A stretch of DNA of 20,767 bases, taken from assembly GCA_018398765.1 (NCBI GenBank), contig JAHBMJ010001654.1, positions 1 through 20,767 of the forward strand, written 5' to 3'. The notes under the pieces are model-generated. The model saw nothing but the letters and a program-made list of their open reading frames with translations, searched no databases and was not told where the DNA came from. The first letter of the stretch is position 1. Every line of letters starts with the position of its first letter. The position numbers and the translations under genes were made by a program. Source of the DNA: Chromera velia (taxonomy: Eukaryota; Sar; Chromeraceae). Shown piece by piece: positions 10,391 to 20,669 of this stretch.

Positions 10391-11477
10391 GCTTCCATCC
10401 TCTGAGTTAGTGGTGGTGACAGAGGGTAAGGTAGAGGAGCGGAGAGGAGAAGAGAAAGTTTGGTCATCTACCTGACAGGAAGAGTTGAAACGGTGATGCC
10501 GAGAGATGAGCAGAGCGCATTCTGGCTGACTGTGCAAATGCTCTGTACCTCCATGTTGTGCCCTGCTTTCTTGCATACGCAGATCCATGCACTTCGTCAG
10601 ATCGCATTCATCATAGCTCGTTGCTGGGCATTCATCCGCCTCTGCATGTTGTGGCCTCATCCCCCCTCTTTTCTTCCAGAGAACCTCTGTTTTTATTTAA
10701 TTGCAGTCTTTCCCGACTGCCAAAAACTTCATCGCAGATTCCATCCATTCGGAATCATGTAGAGCTGGATACATGTCTTTCGACTGGATTGGTTGAGGTG
10801 CGATTTGTTTTTTTACCCTGCCTCAGATTGAATCTGTCTGTCTCCGTGCGTTCTGCATCCGAGTGAGGAGGGGTGGAGGCCGGGTAAGGTGCGAATCCGC
10901 TAGAAGGATTCACAATTTGAGAGGCAAGAGAGAAAGGGACTGAAAAAGACGTTAGCTGAAGTACCCTCTGTCAAGACGGTGTCGAACCATCCTGATGCAA
11001 GCGTGCAAAGTCAATTTCTGGTGAAGGATGGCTACAATGCAACTAAATCGAGCTTTGATGTATCAATAATGCCATTATAATGAGTGCATATGCATGAGCG
11101 CCCTGATGAGTGTGGACGAGTGGCGTGCTCCATGGCCTCCCGTAATTGCATGTCTATGGCGAAACGGAAAGTCAAGCCGATGGGTCAGGGTGCAAGAATG
11201 TCTCGGGGGGGGGGGGGGNGGGAGGGGGAGGGGATTGGGGAGGTTGGGGTGGGCGTGAAGTTCCGCCGCGAACTCCGGCATGGCTTCGTTTGTCTACAGA
11301 CCTTATAAAGGGCACCGCTGTGTCTGGTAACATGATTGCATGACTCATAGATTCATGAGAAGGATTTCAAGGTGGATAACCCCAGATTATCTGGAAAACT
11401 TGGGCTGGAAAAGAACCGTTTTAAATTGAATAAGTTCACATGTTTTGTATGATTAAATCCAATTACCACATCATGAT
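10391..11477. other. Spacer downstream of TRAF-like gene
   Basis: This should include the 3' UTR of the TRAF-like gene. Short open stretches on both strands lack domain motifs and splice support. From about 11050 the sequence becomes mixed, with the poly-G patch at 11205-11254, then AT-richer DNA leading into the foldback element. No gene seen. Confidence 0.55.
11205..11254 (+). repeat. Poly-G / G-rich tract with an undetermined base
   Basis: A run of 14 G precedes an N at 11219 and is followed by GGGAGGGGGAGGGG-like units to about 11254. The N marks an unresolved base call or a collapsed homopolymer, so the true length is uncertain. The tract meets quadruplex criteria several times over. 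Confidence 0.9.
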
Positions 11478-11786
11478 ATCTATGGGTCAGAGTGATATCG
11501 CGATACCCTGATATCGCTAATATCGTACAAATATCGCCCCAATATTTGTACCGATATGCGATATTCTATGATATTGCCCAATATCGCTAATATCGCGATA
11601 TTATATTTTATTGATATCGCATATCGGTAATATCGCGATATTTAAGGTGAACAATATTTTAAAATATCGGATATCGCGTCTAACATGATATTAAGCTTGA
11701 ATATAGCCTACTAGTAGTACTACTCAGTAGTAGTAGCTGCCAGTGACTACTATACTACTATGCCCATTAGAGACGGCAAGGTCTAA

Positions 11787-11927
11787 ACTGCCGAGAGAGA
11801 CTTTGTGGTTAGAGCCATTGATGGGGGCCAGGACGACTTCGGAATGGTCAGCGGGGGGCCTGATATCACCGAGGAAACCAAGGAAAGATACAAGTTTTTC
11901 ACCGTGGCTGTTTCTGTCTCTGGAGCC
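11787..11927 (+). pseudogene. Short open coding-like fragment inside foldback element
   Basis: This 47-codon open stretch lies between TAA at 11784 and TGA at 11928 and has balanced, non-repetitive composition (for example DFVVRAIDGGQDDFGMVSGG and ETKERYKFFTVAVSV), unlike the AT-rich arms around it. The opposite strand is also open over the same bases. I do not recognise the family. It may be a captured gene fragment or a remnant of the element's own protein; it may also be non-coding. Confidence 0.25.
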
Positions 11928-12044
11928 TGAGCTCCACCAAATCTCTGGGTGTGGGTGGTTCCTAGGTCAACTTGAAGCTGCAACTCTGACAATTAAATCA
12001 AGTTTTGTGTAATGCATCCTTCTCTCTCCACTGGCAGTGGCATT

Positions 12045-12202
12045 TTTTCCTTCTTTCCTTCCTTCTTCCTTCTTCCTTCTTCCCTTCTTTCCTTCCTTTC
12101 TTCCTTCCCTTTCTTCCTTCCCTTTCTTCCTCCCCTTTCTTCCTTCCTTTCTTCCTTCCTTCAAGTTCCTCAGGCTTCCTCCTAGTCTTCCTTCCTTCTT
12201 TC
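12045..12202 (+). repeat. (TTCC)n polypyrimidine tract
   Basis: About 155 bases of TTCC/TTTC/TTCT units, almost all pyrimidine on the + strand and interrupted by one unique patch near 12161-12188. Tracts of this kind can form triplex DNA. It lies between the coding-like fragment and the 43-bp array of the same element. Confidence 0.9.
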
Positions 12203-12219
12203 ATTCATTCATTTCTTTA

Positions 12220-12427
12220 TAAATATCGGCAAATATCGTATAATATCGCCTACATGATATTATGAATATCGTTTAATATCGTTCAATATCGCATGGCCGA
12301 TATTCTCTATATCGCTTAATATCATACAATATCGTCTACCCGATATTATAAATATCGCCTAATATCGTACAATATCGCCTACCCGATATTACAAATATCG
12401 CCTAATATTGTACAATATCGCACCTAT
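12220..12427. repeat. 43-bp tandem repeat with hairpin unit
   Basis: Four full copies run in exact 43-bp register at 12242, 12285, 12328 and 12371, with partial copies before and after (the next starts at 12414). Each unit opens with AATATCG, six bases, then CGATATT, a 7-bp perfect inverted repeat in copies 2-4 and one mismatch in copy 1. The rest of the unit also contains AATATCG-like words about 14-15 bp apart, so the 43-bp unit seems built from three shorter ones. Confidence 0.93.
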
Positions 12428-12651
12428 ATTGCTATTGCTAAATATCGCGATATCGGGTACAAGGCTAGTGACCGTCACTACAAACAATAGTCAGACAAAG
12501 CGATATTGTACGATATTTAGCAATATCGCCTTTTTCGTGACCCATAGATGATACATACACGTACGCACAAATATCTGAACGCATAGACACATACACACAT
12601 ACATACGCACTAGCACACAACACATAATTCTATCATGATGATGATGATGAT

Positions 12652-13018
12652 GAGGTGACTTTAGGGGTAATTAATTTAAAAAAAAAAAAAATAAAAAAAA
12701 AAGGTTTCCAGAGCAATTTTTTTTTTTTTTTGCTTTTTGATGATAACCTCCATCAAGACATAACACCATGCATCATAAAAGCAACAGTTGTTTAGACAGT
12801 TGTATAACATTCATTTATCATTATAATAAAGAAACAATAGTATAACAACACTGATCGAAACAATACTTCTTGATTTGTGTAACACATCAACAACACTTAA
12901 ACCTAGACTTAAACAACATATTTTTTAGTTTGACATCAGAAAAAAAATAAAAAACAAAAAAGCGAAAATGACAATTTTTTTAATTTTTTTTTTTTTAAAT
13001 TACCCCTCGAGGTGACTT
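12652..13018. mobile_element. MITE with inverted ends and 10-bp target duplication
   Basis: The exact direct repeat GAGGTGACTT is at 12652-12661 and 13009-13018. The 347 bp between them begin TAGGGGTAATTAATTTAAAA and end with the reverse complement of GAGGGGTAATTTAAAA, so AGGGGTAATT plus an A-rich run forms terminal inverted repeats differing by a short indel. There is no coding capacity. Duplications of 9-11 bp with terminal inverted repeats are typical of Mutator-like elements, so this is probably a Mutator-type MITE. The superfamily assignment is inference; the boundaries are directly visible. Confidence 0.82.
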
Positions 13019-14278
13019 AATTAGCCCGCCAGCCATCGTATCCTAATGGCAAAGGGCAGTCTGAGCATATATGCATTGCTAGCCTAGGAGCCTAAAAGCT
13101 CACTTAGAGAGGCCGGCCACACTGAGTCGAACACAAACTGGCAACCCCGAGAAAACTAACGATATTCGTTTCTCTTCATCATTATGAGTCTTAATATAAG
13201 ACTAGTTATGAGACTAATAATATTAAGACGATCATATATGACCATTATTATAGGTCTATCACTATATTATATTACTAGTAGTAGGCCTATAAGCAATGTT
13301 ATTCAAAAGTTAAACATTATTATTACTAGTTTTATTAGTATCAAATTTTTACTCTGATACTATAGCTCTGATATACTCCGATATTATAGTTTAAGAGGTA
13401 TTATTATATTTTAAAGAACTCTCAGTCACAGACTCAGTGTCAATCTTAGAATCAGATTCGATCGATTATCAGAGTTCATTCATTTGTCTTATAATTTCTT
13501 TATTTTTTTTATTATCATAATGATATTTTATAACTTCTTTACAGCTAGCTTCTCAAGCATAATTAGTATACAGTTTCGAAAGCTAGATTCCTGGGAGGAA
13601 GTTTTAAACGACATGCATATCAAATATTGGGTCTCGGCATCTCGCAGTAAATTGCTAACTAAATTCATTATACTTGCAACACTTAAACGGTCGTATATCA
13701 GGCTAGATCTCAGGCCGGATATTAAATTTGTGATTGTGTCTGCTGTGCGATCAACGACGATTCAACAACCATGCGGGGCAGACCCAGGAGCTCTCAAGAG
13801 TCTGAGCTGTCTGTTTCAGCTGATTGATTGGATGCCGGCCTTCAACTCAAAATGCAAAATGCACTCAGCCACTTTGGCAGTGACTTTGCTCTATGCACAA
13901 TTCAAATTTTCGGACCTTCTGACTTCCCGACGGACGGCAATGCAAAGCAGAGCCATATTCGCCCTATACAGGAACCGCGGTGAGAACATACAAGTGAATC
14001 ACACCACCAAAGTCCGGCTTTCTGGAGCACCACGCTACTTTTTGTCTTTCTCGGCACCCCGCAACTCACCGTCTCACCGCGTCCCCTTTCCTCCTTCCAA
14101 ATTACCACGCGCGCACAACGCCCGCGTCTACATAAACTTGCACACGCAAGGAAACCTTGCAGCACGCAATTGCTCATCAGCATTACCACCACTGATTCAT
14201 GCACAAGGAGAAAGACAAAATCAGAGGACAGCTCCCCTTCCTCACGCATTAATCAAACACACATGCAGTCAAACTTTC
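13019..14278. other. AT-rich spacer downstream of eIF3c
   Basis: 13019-13560 is AT-rich with many stops. 13560-14278 is more balanced and would contain the eIF3c 3' UTR on the - strand. A 339-codon open stretch on the + strand (13484-14503) crosses the composition boundary and runs antisense over the last eIF3c exon; it shows no domain and I treat it as chance. No tRNA or other RNA gene was recognised. Confidence 0.55.
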
Positions 14279-15534
14279 TTAACGGGCCCACGCACTTTGC
14301 ATCGGAGGGCGCGCCGCCCCCCCTCCCCACGCACCGCCCCCTGCCGGGGCGGGCCCCCCTGCCCTTGCCGCTCCCCCCGGTCCCCCCTGAGGTCCCCTAG
14401 TTGGCGGACCCCCAGCCCTCGGTCTTCCTCCAGGCGCTGCACACAGGCAGAAGACAAAAAGGCGAATACATTGAGAGAAAGACGGGTGAATGAACCAGAA
14501 TGACAAATACGCTGGGTTTGTCGGCTGTGACGAGAATGAAGAGAATGCAGACAGCTGAGGAGAGAAGCTGTCAAGGTATTCCTCTGTGTTCATCTACCGT
14601 CATGAAGACGGAAGAGGCAAAACAGAAGGCACAGAGACACACCATGAAGTAGAGAAATACGGCAAATACGAAAACGAACAACCGAAAAGAAAAGGACTTA
14701 CCCATCGGCTTCGGTCTTGACATAAGCCTGGGAGCCCGTCCCTGAAGCATACCGATGCCCAGAGCCCCTCTCTGTCTGTCCCCCTCATCCCTGATATTGT
14801 CCCTCCACACGTTCTTTTCAAAGCCGCCTCTTCTATCACCGAACCCTCCTCTTCTGTCTCCACCCCTGCCTGCCTGGAGGACGCGGTCAAAGTTCTCCAC
14901 AGTCACCATCGACTTGTCAGCCAGACCCAGACAAAGGTGCTGGAGCCTAGAGGGCTCCACCCTGCAGAGACAGAAGAAGAAAAGAAGAAGGGAAGAAAAC
15001 TCGTCAGCCCGCCAACACGATGGAGCAAGTCGACTACAGCCTTGCACAAAGACCCACCTAGAACGCATACGTGCACACACATCCACACACTCACACAGAG
15101 ACAGACAGACTGACGAAGAGACAGAGAGAAAGGTGGCGAGAAAGATAGAGAGTAAGAGGCATTCTTTTATTGCAGCAGGACAGCCAATAACGGCATTGAA
15201 CAGAAGCCTGACAGGCAGGCACTCAAGCAGGGCCAGCCAGACAGACAGAAAGAGAAAGAGGATATTACAAATCTCCGGACCGACCTGTGGACGATAAGGC
15301 ATGCGGAGGTTTCGTCCCACGCCGCGCAGAGGTCCCCGTTGACGATCAGCTTGGACACCAGAGCGTAAGCAGACTCTTTGGAGAGACCGAAGGTCTTCGA
15401 CAGCTGCTCCAAGCTCAGACTGTCGTACACGGGCGCATACTGCACACATACACACACGAAGAGAAGAGACATCCACACACATACACACACGAACAGAAGA
15501 GACATACACACACATTCACACATAAAGAGAAGAA

Positions 15535-15571
<37 letters not shown>

Positions 15572-18500
15572 CACAAAGAGAAGAGACATACACACACATA
15601 CACGCAAACTGCAAGGCCACGCCAACTACATTTCTGCGACTGATCGATCGATCGATCGACCTGTAAAGAACCTGCAAGGCCCACTCCGCGCTGCCATAAC
15701 GCCTCATCACTTTTCTCCTTCCTGCCTTTTTTCTTGCTGGATGACTGACCGTGAAGAGGAAAGTGCGCAGAGCCTCTCGCTTGACCTGATCGAGGATCAC
15801 CTCGCGGGCCTGAGAGAGAGAGAGTCAGGAGAGATTCAAACGGAGAGTCTAAATGACGGAATGGGAATGGAGCCTTCCAACTACGAAGGACAAGGAAGCG
15901 AACGAAGAGAGAGACAAAAGAGAGACCAACAGGGAGGATCCCACTGCTGTCCACACGAAACGTCAACGACCACAGACACGTCCAAAGAAAGACACAGGAA
16001 AGTCTGACTGAGCCAATCAGCCAACGGACCTGTTCGGACTCAGGCAGGAGGTCCCAGAACTTCATTGACTTCAGAGCATCAAAGCACCCTTTCCAGTCTG
16101 CCTTCTGAAGCGCCCTAGCAGCGAACAGCACAGCCTCCCTCGGGTTCTCGGGTCGTCCTGTGAACGTCTGCACTCAGCCAGAAAGTGGGTCAGTTTAAGG
16201 GGGGTACAGAAAAGGCAGTCAGTCAGTCAGGAAGGCAGGGACAGGAAAGTAGAAGGAGTGGTGGGAGGAGAGTTTCCGACAGTGAGTAACGGAGTGAAGA
16301 GAAGCGAGTGGACGAAGCACAGCAGCAAAGGAAAAAGGAGGGCAACGGCAATCAAACGGCATTCACCGAGATGCTACAGCTTTCCGGTCAGCTCAAATCT
16401 CCACTCCTTGACTCTCCTGCCTATTCTTTCACAAGGCAGTCTCTATAACCCCTAAAGAGGAGACCTAGATCTCTACACCGGGAAGGAAGCAGTTGCTAGC
16501 CCCACAAGTTCCCCTCATGCTTTCCTTCTTCCCACTCGAGCGGCCACTCTGCCTACCTGTCTCTCATACTGATCCAGCATCTTTCTGAAGTGTCTGGAGA
16601 TGACTCTCTTTCTGTTGTCGTAGGGAGACGCTGCGATGTTAGGGATCTCGAGGAGCATGGCAGATACGTAGTGGACAGACTCGACGAGCTCCAGGGGAAT
16701 GTGCATGTTGTACGGGAGCTGTCTGCGCTTCTCCGCCCTCTCCTGCTCGATGGTCTTCTCGATGTGACGCGAAGACGCGACACCCTGAGCGAGCAGCTCC
16801 TTTGCCTTCCCCTGGGCACAGACCTCCACCAGGCAGTTGTGGGCGTCTGTAAGCAGGGGGCGGGCAGGTGGAAGAACAGGGAAGAAAGGTGGGTTCGCAG
16901 GACCCCAGAAACTCTACACAAAAACAGCGCTGAGAGTGGGGCGAAGAACCAGGCAGAAAGAAGACGGTGACACGGAGAGAAACAGAAAAGGAACAGGTGA
17001 GGTGGGGCAATACAGATTTTTGGCAGACAGACAGACCTGCGATGCGCCCCTTTCTGAAGGCACAGATAGCCAGCTGGACGAGATTCCTGTTGAACAGGAT
17101 CTTCGTTTGTTCATCCCCCGAGTCCGCCAGCCTCTGAGCGCTGGTCATCAAAAGGAGGTCCCGAGCACGGAAGAAGTCTCCTTGAAGAGAGTAGTGGAAG
17201 GACAGAGAGAGCAGAGCACGAAGCTGCTGCGGCTTCTCACCTGCACTCAACAAGGTTGACAACAAAAGCATGGAAACACACAAAAGAACAGTTCTCAGTC
17301 GAGACGAGCGATGAGGGAAAGAAAAGCACAGGTGGCAGGGAGGGAACGAGAAGAAACCCCCACATCATCAAAGCCCCCTTCCAACCACGACCCACAGACC
17401 CACCGTGCTGGAATACGAGGTCACAGAGGCCTTCCAGAGTCTTTGCAGTGTCCACATCTGCAGGGATTGCCGCTACGTCCGCAGCATCCATCCCAAGTCT
17501 CTTCGCCCCGCTCTGAGCCATCAACCAGGTCTGACGGGCGATGTAGTCACGCTTGTAGTACACCTGCAGAAAGAAAGAAAAGAGATGGATTCAACGAGCA
17601 AGAGAAAAAGAGCTTGCAGCCCATACGAGTACCTCGAACAAACAAAAAGAAACCTTCTTCCAGGACACAGTTTAGTCCCGCACGCACACGCGATGATTGA
17701 AACGTCGACATTGCTGTATGACCACAAGAAAGCCTAGAACAATATAAGAAAGCAGTAACGGCCAAACAAGCTACGTAATCTGCCGTAGTGCCGTCATCTG
17801 TTCTCTTTTTCTTGCTCATGCTCTGACAGCCCCCCTGACAGAAAGAGAGACAGACCTGCTCGATGATTCTGCTCGCAGCTCTGGCAGCTTCAGCGGGGTG
17901 TCCCTTCTCGTAGAGGAAATCCTTGGACATCCAGAGGAGAGCAAGGAAATCTCCGCTCTGTCTGAGTCTCTCTGAGAATTCTGGAGAGTGGGAGTCTGTG
18001 AATTGGAGCGCCTTCGTCAACTCGTCATCGAGGCGCTCTAGGAAGAAGACGATCGTGTTGAAAGTCGACAGCTTCTCGTTCTGCTCTCTGGCCTTTCGGA
18101 GACCTTCGCGTTCGGCCTCGTCGAGCTCACCCTCACCAACCTGCAGGAGGGGGGAGGATAAACGGATGTGCAGAAGAGCGATCACCTTTGAGATAAAAAG
18201 CTCACAACGGAAACTGGAGGCACAAGAAAGGAAAAGAGAAATGAGAAAGCGTTGGAAAGTACAAATTGAAAATGGTCTGTCCGATTGTGCTTCCAGAAAG
18301 TCAGCAGAGCGCTTTCGAATCATTCTTTTGTTAGCAACGGACGCTCCTTCTTTTCACAACACTCCCTTGCTGACCGACCGACCGACCTCTTCCTCCGTGC
18401 CAACACCGAAAGCAGAGTAGTTGGTTGAGATGGAGCAATGTGAGTGTGCCCTAATCAGTTCGACCACCCTCTGGATGTTGTTCAGGTTCCTCGTCCACAG

Positions 18501-18949
18501 GTCAGAGTTCAAGCACTGGAACACACCCGCAGTGGTGTCGAACAAGGCGCTGATCAAATGGGAAAGCACCTGCACCCCACAGGAAAAGCAAAAAGATTGA
18601 ACGCTGAAATAAAGGGGGGGCAAGGCTACAGCCTCAAGATAACATCGAATGTTGCGCGCGGAGAAAAAGACGGAGATGCTCGTTGCATCCCAGGAGAGAC
18701 TGATGAAATTTTAAAAAAAGGAGAGCCCGTCCGATGCTGTAAGAAAAAAAAAAATAAAGCATTGAGAGGAGGCTGACGGACCTCCAGTTGACTTTGGGGT
18801 CCGATAGCCTGTGATGCTTTGTAGAGAGACTGGAGTTGTTTGATCATTTCGTTTCTGTCAGTTCCCTTTCTGCCTCTTTGAGCGATAATCTCAGCAACTC
18901 TCTTCGACACTTCCTCGGCATTGGCAACGTCCTGGTCTTGCTCCTGCAC

Positions 18950-18992
<43 letters not shown>

Positions 18993-19165
18993 AGACAGGT
19001 GGAGAAGAAGCAGATAGTAGGCGCGGCGGTATGCCAAGGTACTCTTGTGAAAACTCCTTTTGCCATCCCGCCTTCTCATTTTCAGTGCCTCTCCCCCCCT
19101 CTCTCTCCACACACACACACACACTCTCTCTCTCTCACACACATACACACGCTCGCTCACTCGCT

Positions 19166-19205
<40 letters not shown>

Positions 19206-19824
19206 CGCACACACACACACACACACACACGCACGCACGCACGCACGCACACACACGAGTGTCGCACACCCGCACGCACATGCACAGGCACACACCTGCT
19301 GGGTGAGGGGCTTATCCTGCGCCTTCTTTTCCTTGAGGGCTTTCGCCTTAGCGGCCTTCTCCGCTTTGGTTGCAAGGTCCTGTCTCTCCCTTTTTTCCTT
19401 CTTCTCCTTCTCCTTCTTAGTGTCATTCCCGTGCCTCTTCACACCCCACTTCGCCAATGCCCTCGCGTGCTTGTCCATGAACTCAGTCACGGGCTCTTCG
19501 TCAGAGGACGAAGAGGTGTCGGAATCAGAGTCAGAGTCGAACGCAGAATCGGAGGATTCCTGCATAAAGCAGCATCGGTCATGCGAACGTACACAAGGCC
19601 CGAGTCACAGGCATCGATGGAAAGAGCATCACATGGAAAGAACATCAAAAGGTTTCTTCGTCGGTCCTTGAAAGAAAAATTGTATGTGCTTCTCTTCTCC
19701 TTCCAAGTTCGCCAGATTGCCATCCAGGCACGAAACAGGAAGGAGCCCTTCAAGCAAACGAAAGGCGAAGGGAGAGATTCAGGGGACTGTCTCCCATCCG
19801 GGAGCACGCACGCACACATTCACA

Positions 19825-19882
<58 letters not shown>

Positions 19883-20669
19883 CCCACAGGGAGAAGGGGG
19901 GGGGGGAAGAACAAATTGGTAGGCTTTCAACACTTTCCTCTGGAGCTGCATGAAGGGAAGAGAAGAGAACGGCATCAACCGAACGATCCCCTCCGAGGAA
20001 GTGGATGGACGACTTTCGAAGAGGAGGAGGAGGAGGGTCGAGATACTAGGAGAGAAGTCATCAATCAATTCGGCCAGCCCGCCTGTCATCTCTCCGTTCA
20101 TGCACGGAGAGACAAGAGACCAATTGATTGACAGAGACGACTGACATCATCAGAATCGTCGTCCACCACTTTCTTCGGTTTCTTTTTCTTCTTCTTCTTC
20201 TCGTCCGAATCGTCCGAGTCTCCATCGCTGTCAGAGTCGGAATCCGAATCAGAGGATTCCCCCGACTCGGACGAAGACCCGGACTCACTCGAGGCCTTCC
20301 CGCCCTCGTCCTCAGACTCATCACTGCTCTCTTCCTCAGAAGCGTCGTCAGCCTCGGCGAAGTCCTCCGGATTCTGATCAAACAAAGAAAAGAAAATATG
20401 AAGCCAGAAGGAAGGAAGAAAGGAAAAGAAAGGAGGTGAAGAGGCAAGGCTTAGAAGCTTCCAAGGAGAGAAGGGAGAGCGAGGAGAACGGAAGAAAGAT
20501 GAAAAGAAACCAGTCTATGAGAACGGAAAACGAGATAGCACTGCAAAAATCCTTCCTAGTTTTCGGATCAAAACAGATTCTTGCCATCTTGCCAAGACCC
20601 ACACATGCACCGACGTACCTCCTTGCACTTGCTCATGTCCTCCTGGAAAGGGTCGTTGCTCTTGCGAAC
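14279..20669 (-). CDS. EIF3C: Eukaryotic translation initiation factor 3 subunit C (5' partial, 14 exons in window)
   Basis: Exons in transcription order: 20669-20619, 20373-20146, 19559-19296, 18943-18782, 18569-18387, 18140-17856, 17563-17404, 17240-17037, 16846-16557, 16167-16030, 15809-15750, 15439-15285, 14961-14702, 14436-14279 (TAA). Together 2598 nt, 865 residues, in frame throughout, all GT-AG. Family landmarks: acidic Ser/Asp region (about 18-115), a Lys-rich linker, GRKGTDR near 210, FRARDLLLM and [18 protein letters not shown] near 470-510, [26 protein letters not shown], and the PCI segment [10 protein letters not shown]...[14 protein letters not shown]...LIVNGD (about 600-745). 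The protein is a core subunit of cytosolic eIF3 that scaffolds the complex on the 40S subunit and contacts eIF1/eIF5 through its N-terminus. The C-terminus after the PCI is a Gly/Arg/Pro-rich tail of about 115 residues. The N-terminal part, perhaps 100 or more residues, lies beyond the right edge; 20670-20767 reads as intron. Confidence 0.95.
15458..15606. repeat. 33-bp minisatellite interrupted by (CA)n, eIF3c intron
   Basis: A unit containing a GARGAGAAGAGACAT-like core recurs at 15458, 15491 and 15524 (exact 33-bp steps), each followed by CACACATACACAC-type filler. A fourth core starts at 15575, 51 bp on, because (CA)n has expanded at 15539-15569. All lie in the intron between exons 15809-15750 and 15439-15285. 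Confidence 0.9.
15642..15660. repeat. (GATC)n short palindromic repeat
   Basis: Four to five GATC/CGAT units in an eIF3c intron; self-complementary simple sequence. Confidence 0.85.
18944..19295 (-). repeat. eIF3c intron dominated by (TG)n
   Basis: Both ends of this 352-bp intron are microsatellite on the sense strand. The donor GTGTGT opens a TG/TGCG-rich stretch (+ strand 19108-19295), and a pure TG run at 18949-18988 leads into the GTGTGTGCAG acceptor. Only about 120 bp in the middle is unique. Confidence 0.9.
19802..19881. repeat. (CA)n(GA)n microsatellite, eIF3c intron
   Basis: A CA run with a few CATACA interruptions passes into (GA)n on the + strand, which is (TC)n(TG)n on the transcribed sense strand. 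It lies in the 586-bp intron 20145-19560, the longest in the gene portion seen here. Confidence 0.95.

Larger units (their letters stand above)
11478..12549. mobile_element. Foldback-type non-autonomous element rich in ATATCG
   Basis: A perfect 12-bp inverted repeat, ATCTATGGGTCA, lies at 11478-11489 and, reversed, at 12538-12549. The similarity continues inward with small gaps: both arms then carry GCTAATATCGTACAAATATCGC-like sequence (left near 11513-11538; right, reversed, near 12490-12530). The ends sit next to GAT on both sides and also inside TA dinucleotides, so a 3-bp or TA duplication is possible but unproven. The interior holds ATATCG-rich arms, a 47-codon open fragment (11787-11927), a long TTCC pyrimidine tract, and the 43-bp tandem array. 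No transposase is visible, so mobility would need an enzyme supplied elsewhere. Confidence 0.65.

Noticed and set aside
11100-11180. Hammerhead-like words CTGATGAG ... CGAAAC
   Set aside because: The bases between them do not form stem II and no matching stems I or III are present, so the words are a chance match.
11180-11188. ATGGGTCAG, matching the foldback terminal repeat, outside the element
   Set aside because: Only nine bases match and no ATATCG arm follows, so it is likely chance rather than a second element end.
13080-13150. tRNA-like T-loop words near GAGTCGAACAC
   Set aside because: Neither strand gives paired acceptor, anticodon or T arms around the word.
13484-14503. 339-codon open stretch on the + strand
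   Set aside because: It begins in AT-rich Phe/Ile low complexity, has no recognisable domain, and its end lies antisense to the last eIF3c exon, whose frame and splice junction are well supported.
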